From Cyclobacterium xiamenense (GTDB lineage Bacteria > Bacteroidota > Bacteroidia > Cytophagales > Cyclobacteriaceae): DNA of 55,203 nucleotides. Positions within the stretch are counted from its first letter, which is position 1. Every line of letters begins with the position of its first letter. The notes under the pieces are model-generated. The model was not told the DNA's origin. It searched no databases and saw only the letters and a list, made by a program, of their open reading frames with translations. Location of the stretch: assembly GCF_009467825.1 (NCBI RefSeq), contig NZ_WIOK01000032.1:1-55203 (forward strand). The letters run 5' to 3'. Shown in pieces: positions 18,643 through 27,067 of this stretch. The translations under genes and the position numbers were made by a program.

Positions 18643-21600
18643 AAACCTCTTCTATTTACCTAACCCTACTTCCGGTATTTTTCTGGCTTGGGAAGCAGTC
18701 CGTTGCCCAGGAAAACAGCATTCGGACCATTCGCCCGGAAATGCCGGTAAATGCAATATCCGCATTACCGAACTCCCCTTCCCTCAAGCAGTCCATCCTG
18801 TATTTCGACGGACTGGGCCGGGAACTACAAGCCGTCGAACAGGGCGCCTCTCCCGGAGGTGGAGACATGGTACAGCCACTGCATTACGATAGCTTCGGCA
18901 GACCCGACCGGGAATACCTACCCTATTCGCCTGCAGCGGTGACGACACCCGGCGCCTTCCGTCCGGATTTTGAAAACGAACATGCTGCTTACTACAGGCA
19001 AACCCATTCCGGAGACCCGTTTGGCTATCGGGAAATCGTTTACCAGCCTTCGCCACTTCTATCCCCGCATACCGTATCCCCTCCCGGGAAGGCCTGGCGA
19101 CCGGGGTCCGGACGGGAAACAAGGTTTCACGAACGACCCAATCGGGCCGATGAACAGGTCCGCATCTGGACCGTAGCTAGTGACGGCCTGCCCTTGACCA
19201 AGGAAGCCTACGCAGCAGGCGAGCTATGGGTCCACACGATCACCGACGAGGAAGGTATGCGCAGCCTGACGTACACCGATAAACTCGATCGGGTAATCCT
19301 GAAAAAGACCCAGGCTTCACCCAAACCTTCAGCGGCACACGCGGGATGGCTCTGTACCTATTACGTATATGACCTACCGGGCGATTTACGGGTGGTGCTT
19401 CCTCCCAAAGCAGTGGAAATCCTGGCCGGAAACTGGCAGCGGTCCCGGGAACTCCGGTTGGTCGATGGCCTGTATTTCCGCTACCGCTTTGACGGCAAAA
19501 AACGGTTGATCGAAAAGAAAAGCCCGGGAAAAGCAGGAGAAGAATTCCTCTACGACCACCGCGACCGGCTGGTGGGCCATCAGGACGGAAACCTGAAACT
19601 GGCCGGCAAATGGCGGTACACAAACTACGACGCACACAACCGTCCCGTACAGACAGGCCTGGTTTCCGACAGCAGAAACAGAGGGCCCCTGCAAAACCAA
19701 TTGGATGCGGAGAGTCTTCGGCACCTACCCGCCAAACCCGAAACCCGCATGCCCCAGCTCGGACAAACCAGTCCTACAGCCTCCTTTAACTGGCAGGAAC
19801 AGTTCCCGACCGTTCAGCCTCCTGAACTGAAACCCGGATTTTTGTTTCCCACACAAAGCGCCCGGACGACGCCTACCGGCATAAAGCTTTCGCCGGAGAA
19901 ATCGCTTCCTCCCAAAACCTTCCCCCGGGAAGCGGGCGAGATTCTTAGCCAAAGCTTTTACGACGACTACCGATACAGCAAAAAAGCATTTCGGGAAAAA
20001 GGAATCGGCATCAGCTCCCTTCCCGCTTCCGGACTACTCACGGGAAAACTGGTGAAAAATATGGCTTCCGGCCAGTTAATGGAATCCGCTGTGTATTACG
20101 ACGAGCGGGGCCGGGAAGTGCTTACCCTATCGGAAAACCACCTGGGCGGGCAAATCGAAACGTCATTCAAATACGACTTCACAAGCAGGCCCCTCGAAAC
20201 AAAAACCCAACTTCGGGGTGCGGTGTCCTTGGAATATACCGATCGGTTCCGCTATAGTCCCGAAGGCTACCTCAGCGCAGTGTACCGGCGCATGGGGGAG
20301 CAGCCGGAAACCCTGCTGGCCTCCTATTCCTACGGGTTGACCGGGCAATTGGAAGCAACGAACCCAGGTGGCCTGGCCCCATTCCACTACCAGCGGCATA
20401 TTCGGGGATGGACCACGGCCCTCCGGCCCGAAAGCCCCTACCCTGGTTTGTTTTCCCTGTACCTGTCTTACGAGACCGGCCCGCGGCCTTCGTACAATGG
20501 CAACATCTCCGAAATGGCCTGGAGCGGACGCGACCAACAACGCCGAAGCTACCGGTTTGGCTACGATCCAGCCGGCCGCCTCGCAGGCGCTAGCTATACC
20601 GTTCCGGGAAAAACACCCGAAAACGGACGGTACAACCTGCGGGATATGCGCTACGATACCAATGGCAACCTCCTATCCCTTACCCGTAGCAACCGACAGG
20701 GGGAAAACAGCTTTGGGGAAGTGGACCGACTCCGCTACCACTATGCGCCCCATAGCAATCAACTGCAAGGCATCAGCGATGCCGTACCCGATGCCGGCTT
20801 TGCCGCAAGGGATTTTAGCGCCGCTCCTGCTCGGGGAAATTACCAGTACGACGCCAACGGCAACCTAACGGCCGATCCCTATAAAGGCATCCAACGTATT
20901 CGCTACAACCACCTGGATCTTCCCCAAGAGATGGTAATGGACTCCGGTGAAAAACTACAATTCGCCTATTCGGCGGAAGGACAGCTGCTCTACCGGAAGC
21001 TGGAAAAACCCGGAAAACCGGTACAGCGTACCGACCAGGTAGGGGACCTGGTAGTGATCAATGGTACGCCCAGGGAGCTGCTGCATCCGGAAGGCCGGTC
21101 GGTTTGGGAACACGGAAAATGGGTGCCCGAGCTTTTTGTCCGCGACCACCTGGGGAATGTCCGTCAGGTTCTCAGAAAACCGGTATCTTCCACGGTAACG
21201 GCCAGCATGGAACCGGCACGAAGCAGCCAGGAAACCAAAAACTTTGAAGGCATACACCAAACCCGCCAATCCGGTGTCGAACACAATAGCACGCCCGGAG
21301 GCAGCCATTCGGCCTGGCTGAATGCCGGCCGGGGGAGAATTCTCGGTCCTGCCAGGAGACAAGAGGTTGCAATTGGCGAGCAGGTACTCCTTTCGGTCCG
21401 CGGCAAATACCGGGATAGGCGAGGCTTGTCGGTAAAGCCGGAGACCTTTATCGCCAGTGGCGCCAAAACCCAGCTGCTCGACCGCCTGACCGAATTTAGA
21501 AATGCTCCTGCGGCAGCCGGTAACCCGGTGCTTTGGCTTTCGCTGGCGGACCTGCTGATTCACTCGCTCCAGCGCAAACCGGTACCCGAGGCCTATCTGT

Positions 21601-22757
21601 TGTACGCGCTATACGATAGCGAAGGAAAACTCTACCGCCAGGGAAAAAGGGCCTTGTCAAAAAAAGCGGCCGGAAAACACGAATTTCTGGAGGTAAATTT
21701 TTATATTGAAAAGGATGGGTATATGGAAGCCTTTTTGGTAAACGAGACCGAGACCGATGTCTGGTTTGACGACTTCCGGGTACAGACCCTGAGTCCGCTG
21801 GTGGTGCAGGAAGACCACTACGACCCCTGGGGGCTGGCGCTTAGCGGGCTGGAATACCGGATGGAAGATCGGCAGGAGAGTAGGTACGGATTCAATGGTA
21901 AAGAATTAATCTCTGACGCTAGGCTTAATCTATATGATTTTGGTGCGAGACTTTATGAGCCAACTGTTGGACGATGGACGACAGTTGACCCTTTATCCGA
22001 TCACCAAAAACAATTGGATAAATCTCCCTATGCTGCCATGTGGAACAACCCGGTCAGGTACAATGACCCCGATGGGAGATGTCCTGAATGTGAAGAAGAG
22101 GTGAAAAATCCGATTGACGGGCAGGTGTATGAGACACGTGGAGGTACGGAATATACGTTTGGAAATGGGCAATGGACGCGAGATGGGGGAATACTTGACG
22201 GAGTTAATGTTGAGGCCTCAAGGTTAGAAAATAATGGGCCCGATCTCGGTCGTGTAAACCTCGCATTGACTATTGGAGGGGGCATTTATGGAGGATTTGA
22301 GGGACTGGCAACAAGTCAGGGTTTATGGCTTGGCAAAAACGAAAAATATTATTCGGTCAAGTGGGGCGGAAACCAGTATTCTGGAAGTAGAGCTGGAGCT
22401 TTACAAGCAGCAAGATCATATAGATTGGCGGGCAAGGCTACTTTAATTGGATCATTAGGGATTGGTTTTTATTTAACCTTAAAAGCATATCAAGTTGACG
22501 GAGAAGAATTTGGCTATAATACCCAGAGGGCGGCTGCCGGAAGTGCAGGAAGTATATTGGGAGGATTAGCAGGAGCTAAAGCAGGTGTATTGATTGGAGG
22601 GGCAGCAGGTTCTTTCTTTGGAGGGGCGGGAGCAATTCCTGGTGCTGTAATCGGTGGTGTAATTGGTGGTTTTGGATTAGGAATGGGAGGAAGTTATTTA
22701 GGCGAGTTTGCTAGCAAGGCCGCAATTGATCAACTTCATAAAGCTAAATATTGGTGA
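18639..22757 (+). CDS. RHS-repeat polymorphic toxin with glycine-zipper tip
   Basis: A 1372-residue RHS protein with a signal peptide (1-23), a DUF6443-like N-terminal domain (about 30-170; SILYFDGLGRELQ), YD repeats over about 250-860 with DHLGNVRQV near 836, and the RHS-associated core at about 1058-1145 (DPWGLALSG, RYGFNGKE, YDFGARLYEPTVGRW, NNPVRYNDPDG). Everything after about 1146 is the variable tip. It contains a linker VNVEASR near 1188 and a long glycine zipper (roughly 1290-1355, repeated GxxxG-type steps), which predicts membrane insertion rather than an enzyme. Base composition drops sharply from about 21888, just before the core ends. A small three-helix membrane protein follows at once, as expected of an immunity gene. 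A catalytic toxin fold is not visible. Confidence 0.88.
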   Translation: MKTSSIYLTLLPVFFWLGKQSVAQENSIRTIRPEMPVNAISALPNSPSLKQSILYFDGLGRELQAVEQGASPGGGDMVQPLHYDSFGRPDREYLPYSPAAVTTPGAFRPDFENEHAAYYRQTHSGDPFGYREIVYQPSPLLSPHTVSPPGKAWRPGSGRETRFHERPNRADEQVRIWTVASDGLPLTKEAYAAGELWVHTITDEEGMRSLTYTDKLDRVILKKTQASPKPSAAHAGWLCTYYVYDLPGDLRVVLPPKAVEILAGNWQRSRELRLVDGLYFRYRFDGKKRLIEKKSPGKAGEEFLYDHRDRLVGHQDGNLKLAGKWRYTNYDAHNRPVQTGLVSDSRNRGPLQNQLDAESLRHLPAKPETRMPQLGQTSPTASFNWQEQFPTVQPPELKPGFLFPTQSARTTPTGIKLSPEKSLPPKTFPREAGEILSQSFYDDYRYSKKAFREKGIGISSLPASGLLTGKLVKNMASGQLMESAVYYDERGREVLTLSENHLGGQIETSFKYDFTSRPLETKTQLRGAVSLEYTDRFRYSPEGYLSAVYRRMGEQPETLLASYSYGLTGQLEATNPGGLAPFHYQRHIRGWTTALRPESPYPGLFSLYLSYETGPRPSYNGNISEMAWSGRDQQRRSYRFGYDPAGRLAGASYTVPGKTPENGRYNLRDMRYDTNGNLLSLTRSNRQGENSFGEVDRLRYHYAPHSNQLQGISDAVPDAGFAARDFSAAPARGNYQYDANGNLTADPYKGIQRIRYNHLDLPQEMVMDSGEKLQFAYSAEGQLLYRKLEKPGKPVQRTDQVGDLVVINGTPRELLHPEGRSVWEHGKWVPELFVRDHLGNVRQVLRKPVSSTVTASMEPARSSQETKNFEGIHQTRQSGVEHNSTPGGSHSAWLNAGRGRILGPARRQEVAIGEQVLLSVRGKYRDRRGLSVKPETFIASGAKTQLLDRLTEFRNAPAAAGNPVLWLSLADLLIHSLQRKPVPEAYLLYALYDSEGKLYRQGKRALSKKAAGKHEFLEVNFYIEKDGYMEAFLVNETETDVWFDDFRVQTLSPLVVQEDHYDPWGLALSGLEYRMEDRQESRYGFNGKELISDARLNLYDFGARLYEPTVGRWTTVDPLSDHQKQLDKSPYAAMWNNPVRYNDPDGRCPECEEEVKNPIDGQVYETRGGTEYTFGNGQWTRDGGILDGVNVEASRLENNGPDLGRVNLALTIGGGIYGGFEGLATSQGLWLGKNEKYYSVKWGGNQYSGSRAGALQAARSYRLAGKATLIGSLGIGFYLTLKAYQVDGEEFGYNTQRAAAGSAGSILGGLAGAKAGVLIGGAAGSFFGGAGAIPGAVIGGVIGGFGLGMGGSYLGEFASKAAIDQLHKAKYW

Positions 22758-22771
22758 TAAAAAAAGCAACA

Positions 22772-23290
22772 ATGATGGCAAAAATAGAACTTTGGTTAAA
22801 TATTGTACATTACTGCATATATAAAATGGATTATAAGATTCACCTACTATCCAATAAAATAAATCCATTTTTGCTTATAGGAAAAATTCCGTCAGTGGAA
22901 AGGAATTTTAGAGAACAAGGCACGAGCTTAAAAGAATTTGGAAACAAGTTTTGGACAGATAGACGATATGGATTCGGGATAATGATATCTGGTGCAGCGT
23001 TGACCGTATTTCTTTTTTTCGTGATTTGGGCGAGCTTTCTATTTGTGAATAGATTATTGGGTTATCCTTTAAATTTTTCCTGGCATCCGTTCGTTTTCTG
23101 CTTTGCTTGGGCTTACTTCATTAGCTATCTATTTGTTTTTCAAAATGAAAAATACATAAAATACTTTAAAAAATTTGATAAACGATCAAAGCAGGAAAAA
23201 AGAAAATATGGGGTATTGTCTCTAGCATTTGTAGCCAGTACAATTGCCTTGGTTATTTATAGTTTCAGCCTTTTACCGCCGCTTCCTTAA
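22772..23290 (+). CDS. Candidate immunity protein, three-helix membrane protein
   Basis: A 172-residue protein lying 14 bp after the RHS stop codon, AT-rich like the adjacent tip. It has a soluble N-terminal part and three membrane segments (about 68-92, 101-121 and 145-165) separated by a basic loop (KKFDKRSKQEKRK). I do not recognise a family. Position directly after a polymorphic toxin tip, small size and shared composition are what immunity genes show; a membrane immunity protein would suit a membrane-active glycine-zipper toxin. The ATG at 22772 was chosen over the overlapping TTG at 22751; the ATG at 22775 or a later Met would also be possible. Confidence 0.6.
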   Translation: MMAKIELWLNIVHYCIYKMDYKIHLLSNKINPFLLIGKIPSVERNFREQGTSLKEFGNKFWTDRRYGFGIMISGAALTVFLFFVIWASFLFVNRLLGYPLNFSWHPFVFCFAWAYFISYLFVFQNEKYIKYFKKFDKRSKQEKRKYGVLSLAFVASTIALVIYSFSLLPPLP

Positions 23291-23320
23291 TGGAAAAGCA
23301 TAAGCAAGGCTATGATATAA

Positions 23321-24067
23321 ATGCTAATCCTGTTCCGGATACGCTCAACATTCTTCATAGGCTTTCCTGAATCTCGGCTCCCGTTAGTGACGGTAAGCGC
23401 CAATCCGAACCATAGTAACCGGATGATGTTGGAGTCCCAACTACAGCTTATGCGTCAGAGTCGGAACCCCGTTTACCGCAACCTGGGGCAAACGGCCTAC
23501 CGGGAAGGGCTGCAGGCCGCCCTGGACTTGTACCAGCGGGGGAGGAAATTACACTTCAGCGAATCGGAAGCGCTGGCATCCAGAAACAGCCGGTATTTAG
23601 ACGGGATTGGCAAAATGGTTACCTATGGCATTAGCGGCAGCATGGTAGCAGCCGCCGCTTCCCCGGCTTTGGTTAGGGGAATGGTCGAGGGACTGGGTGG
23701 CCGGGTAGTTCAACGAATGGGAATGGAGGCAGGATTGCAGATGGGAGCAAACTTGATTTTTAGGAGCAATTTATCAGGCGTGGATATTGCCGATATTGGA
23801 TTTGCAGGATTGTTTGGGAAATGGGGATTCATAAGTAGTGCCTTAATTGATATTAAACCAGATCAAGGATTCTCTACATCCTTTGGCATAGGCAATAAAA
23901 AGTCAATCTACGAAACAACAATAGATATGGGAATCGGGGGATACAATCGTAGTTTTAATCAATTGCTGGATATTTCTGAAATAAATAAAAGTGTAATAAA
24001 ACTTGTCTCTTCCATTAACGGATATTCTAGAGTGTTAGTTGGTGAAGCAATGAAAATACAACAGTGA
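23321..24067 (+). CDS. Orphan RHS tip module, displaced toxin C-terminus
   Basis: A 248-residue frame with no signal peptide and no RHS repeats. It appears to be the detached 3' end of an RHS gene: near its start is VTVSANPN (23-30), the same kind of linker as VNVEASR after the core of the intact toxin. It then has a Gly/Ala-rich hydrophobic stretch (about 95-140) and a tail with GVDIADIGFAGLFGKWG (about 151-167) and repeated IG/GG turns, a pattern typical of non-enzymatic RHS tips. Codon use is GC-rich until about 23720 and AT-rich after. The ATG at 23321 may be incidental: the module may be silent until recombined onto the core. Its stop is one base from the next gene. Confidence 0.55.
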   Translation: MLILFRIRSTFFIGFPESRLPLVTVSANPNHSNRMMLESQLQLMRQSRNPVYRNLGQTAYREGLQAALDLYQRGRKLHFSESEALASRNSRYLDGIGKMVTYGISGSMVAAAASPALVRGMVEGLGGRVVQRMGMEAGLQMGANLIFRSNLSGVDIADIGFAGLFGKWGFISSALIDIKPDQGFSTSFGIGNKKSIYETTIDMGIGGYNRSFNQLLDISEINKSVIKLVSSINGYSRVLVGEAMKIQQ

Positions 24068-24068
24068 A

Positions 24069-24455
24069 ATGAACAGAAAATCTAAATTTATAACCGCAAT
24101 AAAGATAGTACTCGTACTACTGGCTGTATATTTCGGAAATCAATGGTATGAAAACAGATATAATGCTTTTGAAAAAAACTATGTTGTCGGAGAATTAGAA
24201 AAGACTTATCGAATTTATGGACAGGGAACGTCTATTGATTTTATTTTTGATTATTATGGAAAAAGGAATAAAGCTTCAAATTATTTAGGGACAAATAAAA
24301 TAGTAAGCAAAAACTACCTTATCGAAGTCCCGATAAAGGATATAAAAAAAAGCCGAATCCTCTGGGACTATCCCGTCCCCGACACGCTGAAAGCTCCCTA
24401 TGAAGGCTGGGAGGAGATACCGGCGTTTTTAAAAAAGCGCCCAAGAGAAAATTGA
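24069..24455 (+). CDS. Candidate immunity protein for the orphan tip
   Basis: A 128-residue protein beginning one base after the orphan tip stop codon. It has a single N-terminal membrane helix (about 9-22, IKIVLVLLAVYF) followed by a ~100-residue soluble domain with beta-strand character (YVVGELEKTYRIYGQGTSID). This membrane-anchored layout, with short basic N-terminus, recurs among immunity proteins next to Bacteroidota RHS tips. Low GC and tight spacing tie it to the preceding tip. No named family is recognised. It might protect against sibling cells carrying the active version of that tip. Confidence 0.6.
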   Translation: MNRKSKFITAIKIVLVLLAVYFGNQWYENRYNAFEKNYVVGELEKTYRIYGQGTSIDFIFDYYGKRNKASNYLGTNKIVSKNYLIEVPIKDIKKSRILWDYPVPDTLKAPYEGWEEIPAFLKKRPREN

Positions 24456-24467
24456 CATGCAATCCAT

Positions 24468-24502
24468 CCAGTTAGCGAAGCAACTTCTCCTTCGCTGACT
24501 GG
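24468..24502. repeat. Hairpin after the orphan tip/immunity pair
   Basis: Arms CCAGTTAGCGAAG (24468-24480) and CTTCGCTGACTGG (24490-24502) pair over 13 bp with one wobble and a 9-nt loop; flanking CAATCCA/TGGATTG extends the symmetry. No T run follows, so it is not a classical terminator. It marks the end of the RHS cassette region, and may be a transcript 3' stabiliser or a recombination boundary. Confidence 0.45.
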
Positions 24503-24680
24503 ATTGATCGCTAGTGTCTGGCAGCTCTGGATTCGCAAGGTTGCAGTTGGCGACCGTGCACAGGAAAAGTTCTGTTTTTTTAGGCTTTTGGATTTTCTCC
24601 CGGCCTACCCAAAAGCGTTACGATGCATTCCCTTTGCACAAGGCAAGCCCTTTTGTTGTGGGGCGGGGCGTTGGTTTGGC

Positions 24681-24845
24681 TTACTCGTTTTTTACTTCCA
24701 GCACATTTTCCAATATCCGGTAGTAGCGGCTGGCGATACATTCGGCCGCTGCCTGCTTGCAATGTACCTCATCGGCCAGCAAACCGTCGGTAAAGCCGGT
24801 AAACCTATCCTGAAGTTCTTTGGGAGAAGGCGCATGGTCGCGCAT
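24681..24845 (-). CDS. Possible small ORF, 54 residues
   Basis: A minus-strand frame of 54 residues (begins MRDHAPSPKELQDRF, ends LEVKNE) with balanced, backbone-like codon use and a helical composition. It sits in a 555-bp gap between the RHS cassettes and the collagen-like lipoprotein. No family is recognised. It may be a genuine small gene or the surviving end of a decayed one; nothing else in 24456-25010 looks coding. Confidence 0.3.
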   Translation of the reverse strand: MRDHAPSPKELQDRFTGFTDGLLADEVHCKQAAAECIASRYYRILENVLEVKNE

Positions 24846-24928
24846 CCTAAGATATACCTAACAAATACCTTTCATACTCCGTTAAAACCAAGTCTTATTC
24901 TATGTTTTTTAGCTACTGAAAAAATATA

Positions 24929-24964
24929 TTTTGTATTGTATAAAAGTTTACCCTATATTGTTTG
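24929..24964 (+). promoter_or_regulatory. Putative promoter of the collagen-like lipoprotein gene
   Basis: TTTTG at 24929-24933 and TATTGTTTG at 24956-24964 are close to the Bacteroidota -33 (TTTG) and -7 (TAnnTTTG) boxes, with one extra base inside the -7 box. Spacing is about 22 bases. The predicted leader before the ATG at 25011 would be roughly 40 nt, and the whole stretch is markedly AT-rich against GC-rich flanks. Confidence 0.35.
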
Positions 24965-25010
24965 GATAAAATCCAGCTTTCCCGTTTAGGTAATCCAATC
25001 TTTATTCGCC

Positions 25011-25742
25011 ATGAAGCCGACGCTATTTTCCCTCCCCCGTATTTACCTGCTTTTGCTGGCTTTCCTGGTGGCCGGCTGTAGTTTGCTGGAAGGCCCCGAA
25101 GGCCCTCCGGGCGATCAAGGACCGCAGGGGGAACAAGGGGAACAAGGTCCTCCGGGTGAACAGGGCGAGCAGGGAATCCCCGGTGAGGACGGACAGGCCG
25201 GCACTCAGGGAGAAAAAGGAGAGCCCGGACAAGACGGGGCCGACGGAAATGCCAATGTCCGGATAAAAACCGTCACCATCGCCAATGAGAGCTATACCGA
25301 TGATTACCTCTCAGCCAGGCATTCCAACAATACCCTTTTCTTTTTTCCGGCAAAAATTGCACGGATCACCGATCCCGATATTACGGCGGACATTATAGAC
25401 AACGGCATGGTCCTGTCCTACATCCGCGTGCCCCTGGGATTGGCTTTCGAGCCGAGTCAATGGACCAGTTTGCCCTATACCTACCGACACCTAAATCAAA
25501 TTTATACCGCCAATTATACCAGTGGCTTTAGCCTGAATACCTTCACGGTTAACTTTTATTTTACCCGAAATACCGAGGGCACCATGCCCGACATCCGGAA
25601 CTGGACGGTGCCCACCAATACCCTGCGCTATGTCATCATCAGTGGATCGGTCATGGCGCGCATGGCAAATGCCCGGGTGGACGTTACCGATCTGGAAGCG
25701 CTGGAAGCCTATCTGGCCACCGAAGGGCTTTTGGAAAAGTAG
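25011..25742 (+). CDS. Lipoprotein with collagen-like triple-helix repeat
   Basis: A 243-residue lipoprotein (lipobox LVAGC, Cys23). Residues about 28-81 are 18 uninterrupted Gly-X-Y triplets (GPE, GPP, GDQ, GEQ...), rich in Glu, Gln and Pro, the signature of a collagen-like triple helix. It is likely to trimerise into a short rigid stalk. The C-terminal ~160 residues form a beta-rich domain of unrecognised family, with SYTDDYLSARH near 94-104. Similar stalk-plus-head lipoproteins occur in Bacteroidota with unknown roles. The head domain would then be displayed from the outer membrane; adhesion or surface binding is a guess. Monocistronic. Confidence 0.8.
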   Translation: MKPTLFSLPRIYLLLLAFLVAGCSLLEGPEGPPGDQGPQGEQGEQGPPGEQGEQGIPGEDGQAGTQGEKGEPGQDGADGNANVRIKTVTIANESYTDDYLSARHSNNTLFFFPAKIARITDPDITADIIDNGMVLSYIRVPLGLAFEPSQWTSLPYTYRHLNQIYTANYTSGFSLNTFTVNFYFTRNTEGTMPDIRNWTVPTNTLRYVIISGSVMARMANARVDVTDLEALEAYLATEGLLEK

Positions 25743-26080
25743 CGGTTTTTCCGAACGACAGCCTTTGGAAAACGTGCAACGGGCAACTGGCTTGGGTGGC
25801 GGGCTGACCTGATCTGCCTGAAAGCGGTGGCGGGTCGGACTCGAAACCAGGTTAGATACCGTTAGCTTTTATTGCTGGATTTGGGAACGAACCCAAATGA
25901 GGCTCTCCTACATGAAAACAGAAAAAAACGCATGAAGGTCCTTTCCGCTTACCTGCTGCCATTGCCGGTACGGATCCTTTTGCCCTTTGTAAGATAATTG
26001 ATGAAACCGCCTATTCGTCAGAGTCCGGAACAATAGCCCTTCAACGCCAGAAGCTTTTAATCTGCGAAAAAGGAGCTGTT
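25743..26080. other. Intergenic region, nothing recognised
   Basis: The 338 bp between the collagen-like lipoprotein and the convergent YetF-like gene contain no coding-like frame, no clear terminator and no repeat that I can see. Confidence 0.4.
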
Positions 26081-26602
26081 TCAGGTGCCAACCTTAACGT
26101 CTTCATAGGTCGGTTTCTTGCCTCCCACTGCCTTTTTAATGAGGGTGATATCACCGGTAGTTTCTAAAACGATCATATCGACCTCGTCCAAAGTGGCGAT
26201 ACCTTCTTGCCGGCCTTTGCTATAGATTTCCTCAACGGTGATTCGCTCCTTTTTCATCGCCGGATATAAAAATTCTCCCTTATAAAACAGTAAGGAAGGA
26301 CTACTGGTAATTAATTTTTTAATGGTCTTTATCCGGACAGACAGCCAGGTCAACAAAAACTGAAAGCCTATAAATAGAATAATAGCCGTCACTCCGTCGG
26401 CCAGAGGGACATTTTTATTCAACGCCACAGTCGCCAGGCAGGAGCCCAGGGCAATGGTAACGATAAAATCAAAGGCATTCATTTTGGATAAGGTTCTCTT
26501 GCCCGAAATCCGTAAAATTAGCACCATAGCGGCGTATCCCAGTGTTGTCAAGCAAATCGTCCGGATCAGGCTTTCCCAGTTATCAAACCAACTAGTTTCC
26601 AT
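26081..26602 (-). CDS. YetF/DUF421 family membrane protein
   Basis: A 173-residue protein with three N-terminal membrane helices (about 17-33, 45-62 and 68-90) and a C-terminal YetF (DUF421) domain. Diagnostic motifs are LRISGKRTLSKMNAFDFIVTIALGS (about 30-54, shown here as two parts of a known signature) and the domain end with EVDMIVLETTGDI (about 139-151). The family is widespread, also in spore formers, and its biochemical role is unsettled. It is encoded 6 bp downstream of a DUF305 protein on the same strand, suggesting one transcript. Length is slightly short for the family, but all main motifs are present. Confidence 0.88.
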   Translation of the reverse strand: METSWFDNWESLIRTICLTTLGYAAMVLILRISGKRTLSKMNAFDFIVTIALGSCLATVALNKNVPLADGVTAIILFIGFQFLLTWLSVRIKTIKKLITSSPSLLFYKGEFLYPAMKKERITVEEIYSKGRQEGIATLDEVDMIVLETTGDITLIKKAVGGKKPTYEDVKVGT

Positions 26603-26608
26603 GCTTTC

Positions 26609-27067
26609 CTATTCCTTATTTTCCAATCGTTTGATCATCGCCTTCATCTCGGCGATTTCCCGCTCCTGGGCCTTGATGATTTCATCGGCAAGCTGCCTCA
26701 CTTCGGGATCTTGCAGGTCTGCCCGCTTGCTGGTCAGGATGGCAATGGAATGATGCGGTATCATCGCCCGCATCCATTTCACATCCGCAATGGGTACCTG
26801 CTGCCGTACCAAAAAGGTGGCACTTGCCATCAGCAACAGGCTGCACAGGATCACGGCCACATTTTTTTTCTTGTTGGCATACATCTTTCGCATAAACAAA
26901 AACATGATGATCGCCATGCCGCCAATGCCGATCAGCGTCATGTACATCCGGGTCCAGCTAAAAAAGACATGACTGATCGCGTAGGTATTGAAGTACATGG
27001 TGACGTACATGGAAAGGGCCGAACAGGCCAGCATCAAAACGAAGGTGGTATAGGGTGATTTTTTCAT
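26609..27067 (-). CDS. DUF305 domain membrane protein
   Basis: A 152-residue protein with three membrane segments (about 6-25, 35-55 and 64-81) and a C-terminal DUF305 segment. The family hallmark MIPHHSIAI (about 100-108) is followed by a helix ending [17 protein letters not shown]305 proteins are ferritin-like helical proteins often found with copper and metal genes; the His pair could bind metal. The start at 27067 was chosen because the preceding 21 codons are unlike the family and lie outside the first helix. It is the first gene of a pair with the YetF-like gene (6-bp gap). Confidence 0.88.
   Translation of the reverse strand: MKKSPYTTFVLMLACSALSMYVTMYFNTYAISHVFFSWTRMYMTLIGIGGMAIIMFLFMRKMYANKKKNVAVILCSLLLMASATFLVRQQVPIADVKWMRAMIPHHSIAILTSKRADLQDPEVRQLADEIIKAQEREIAEMKAMIKRLENKE

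Noticed and set aside
24504-24989. 161-residue plus-strand frame after the orphan immunity gene
   Set aside because: No family, Cys- and Trp-rich start and poor codon use; the minus-strand 54-codon frame in the same place is more protein-like.
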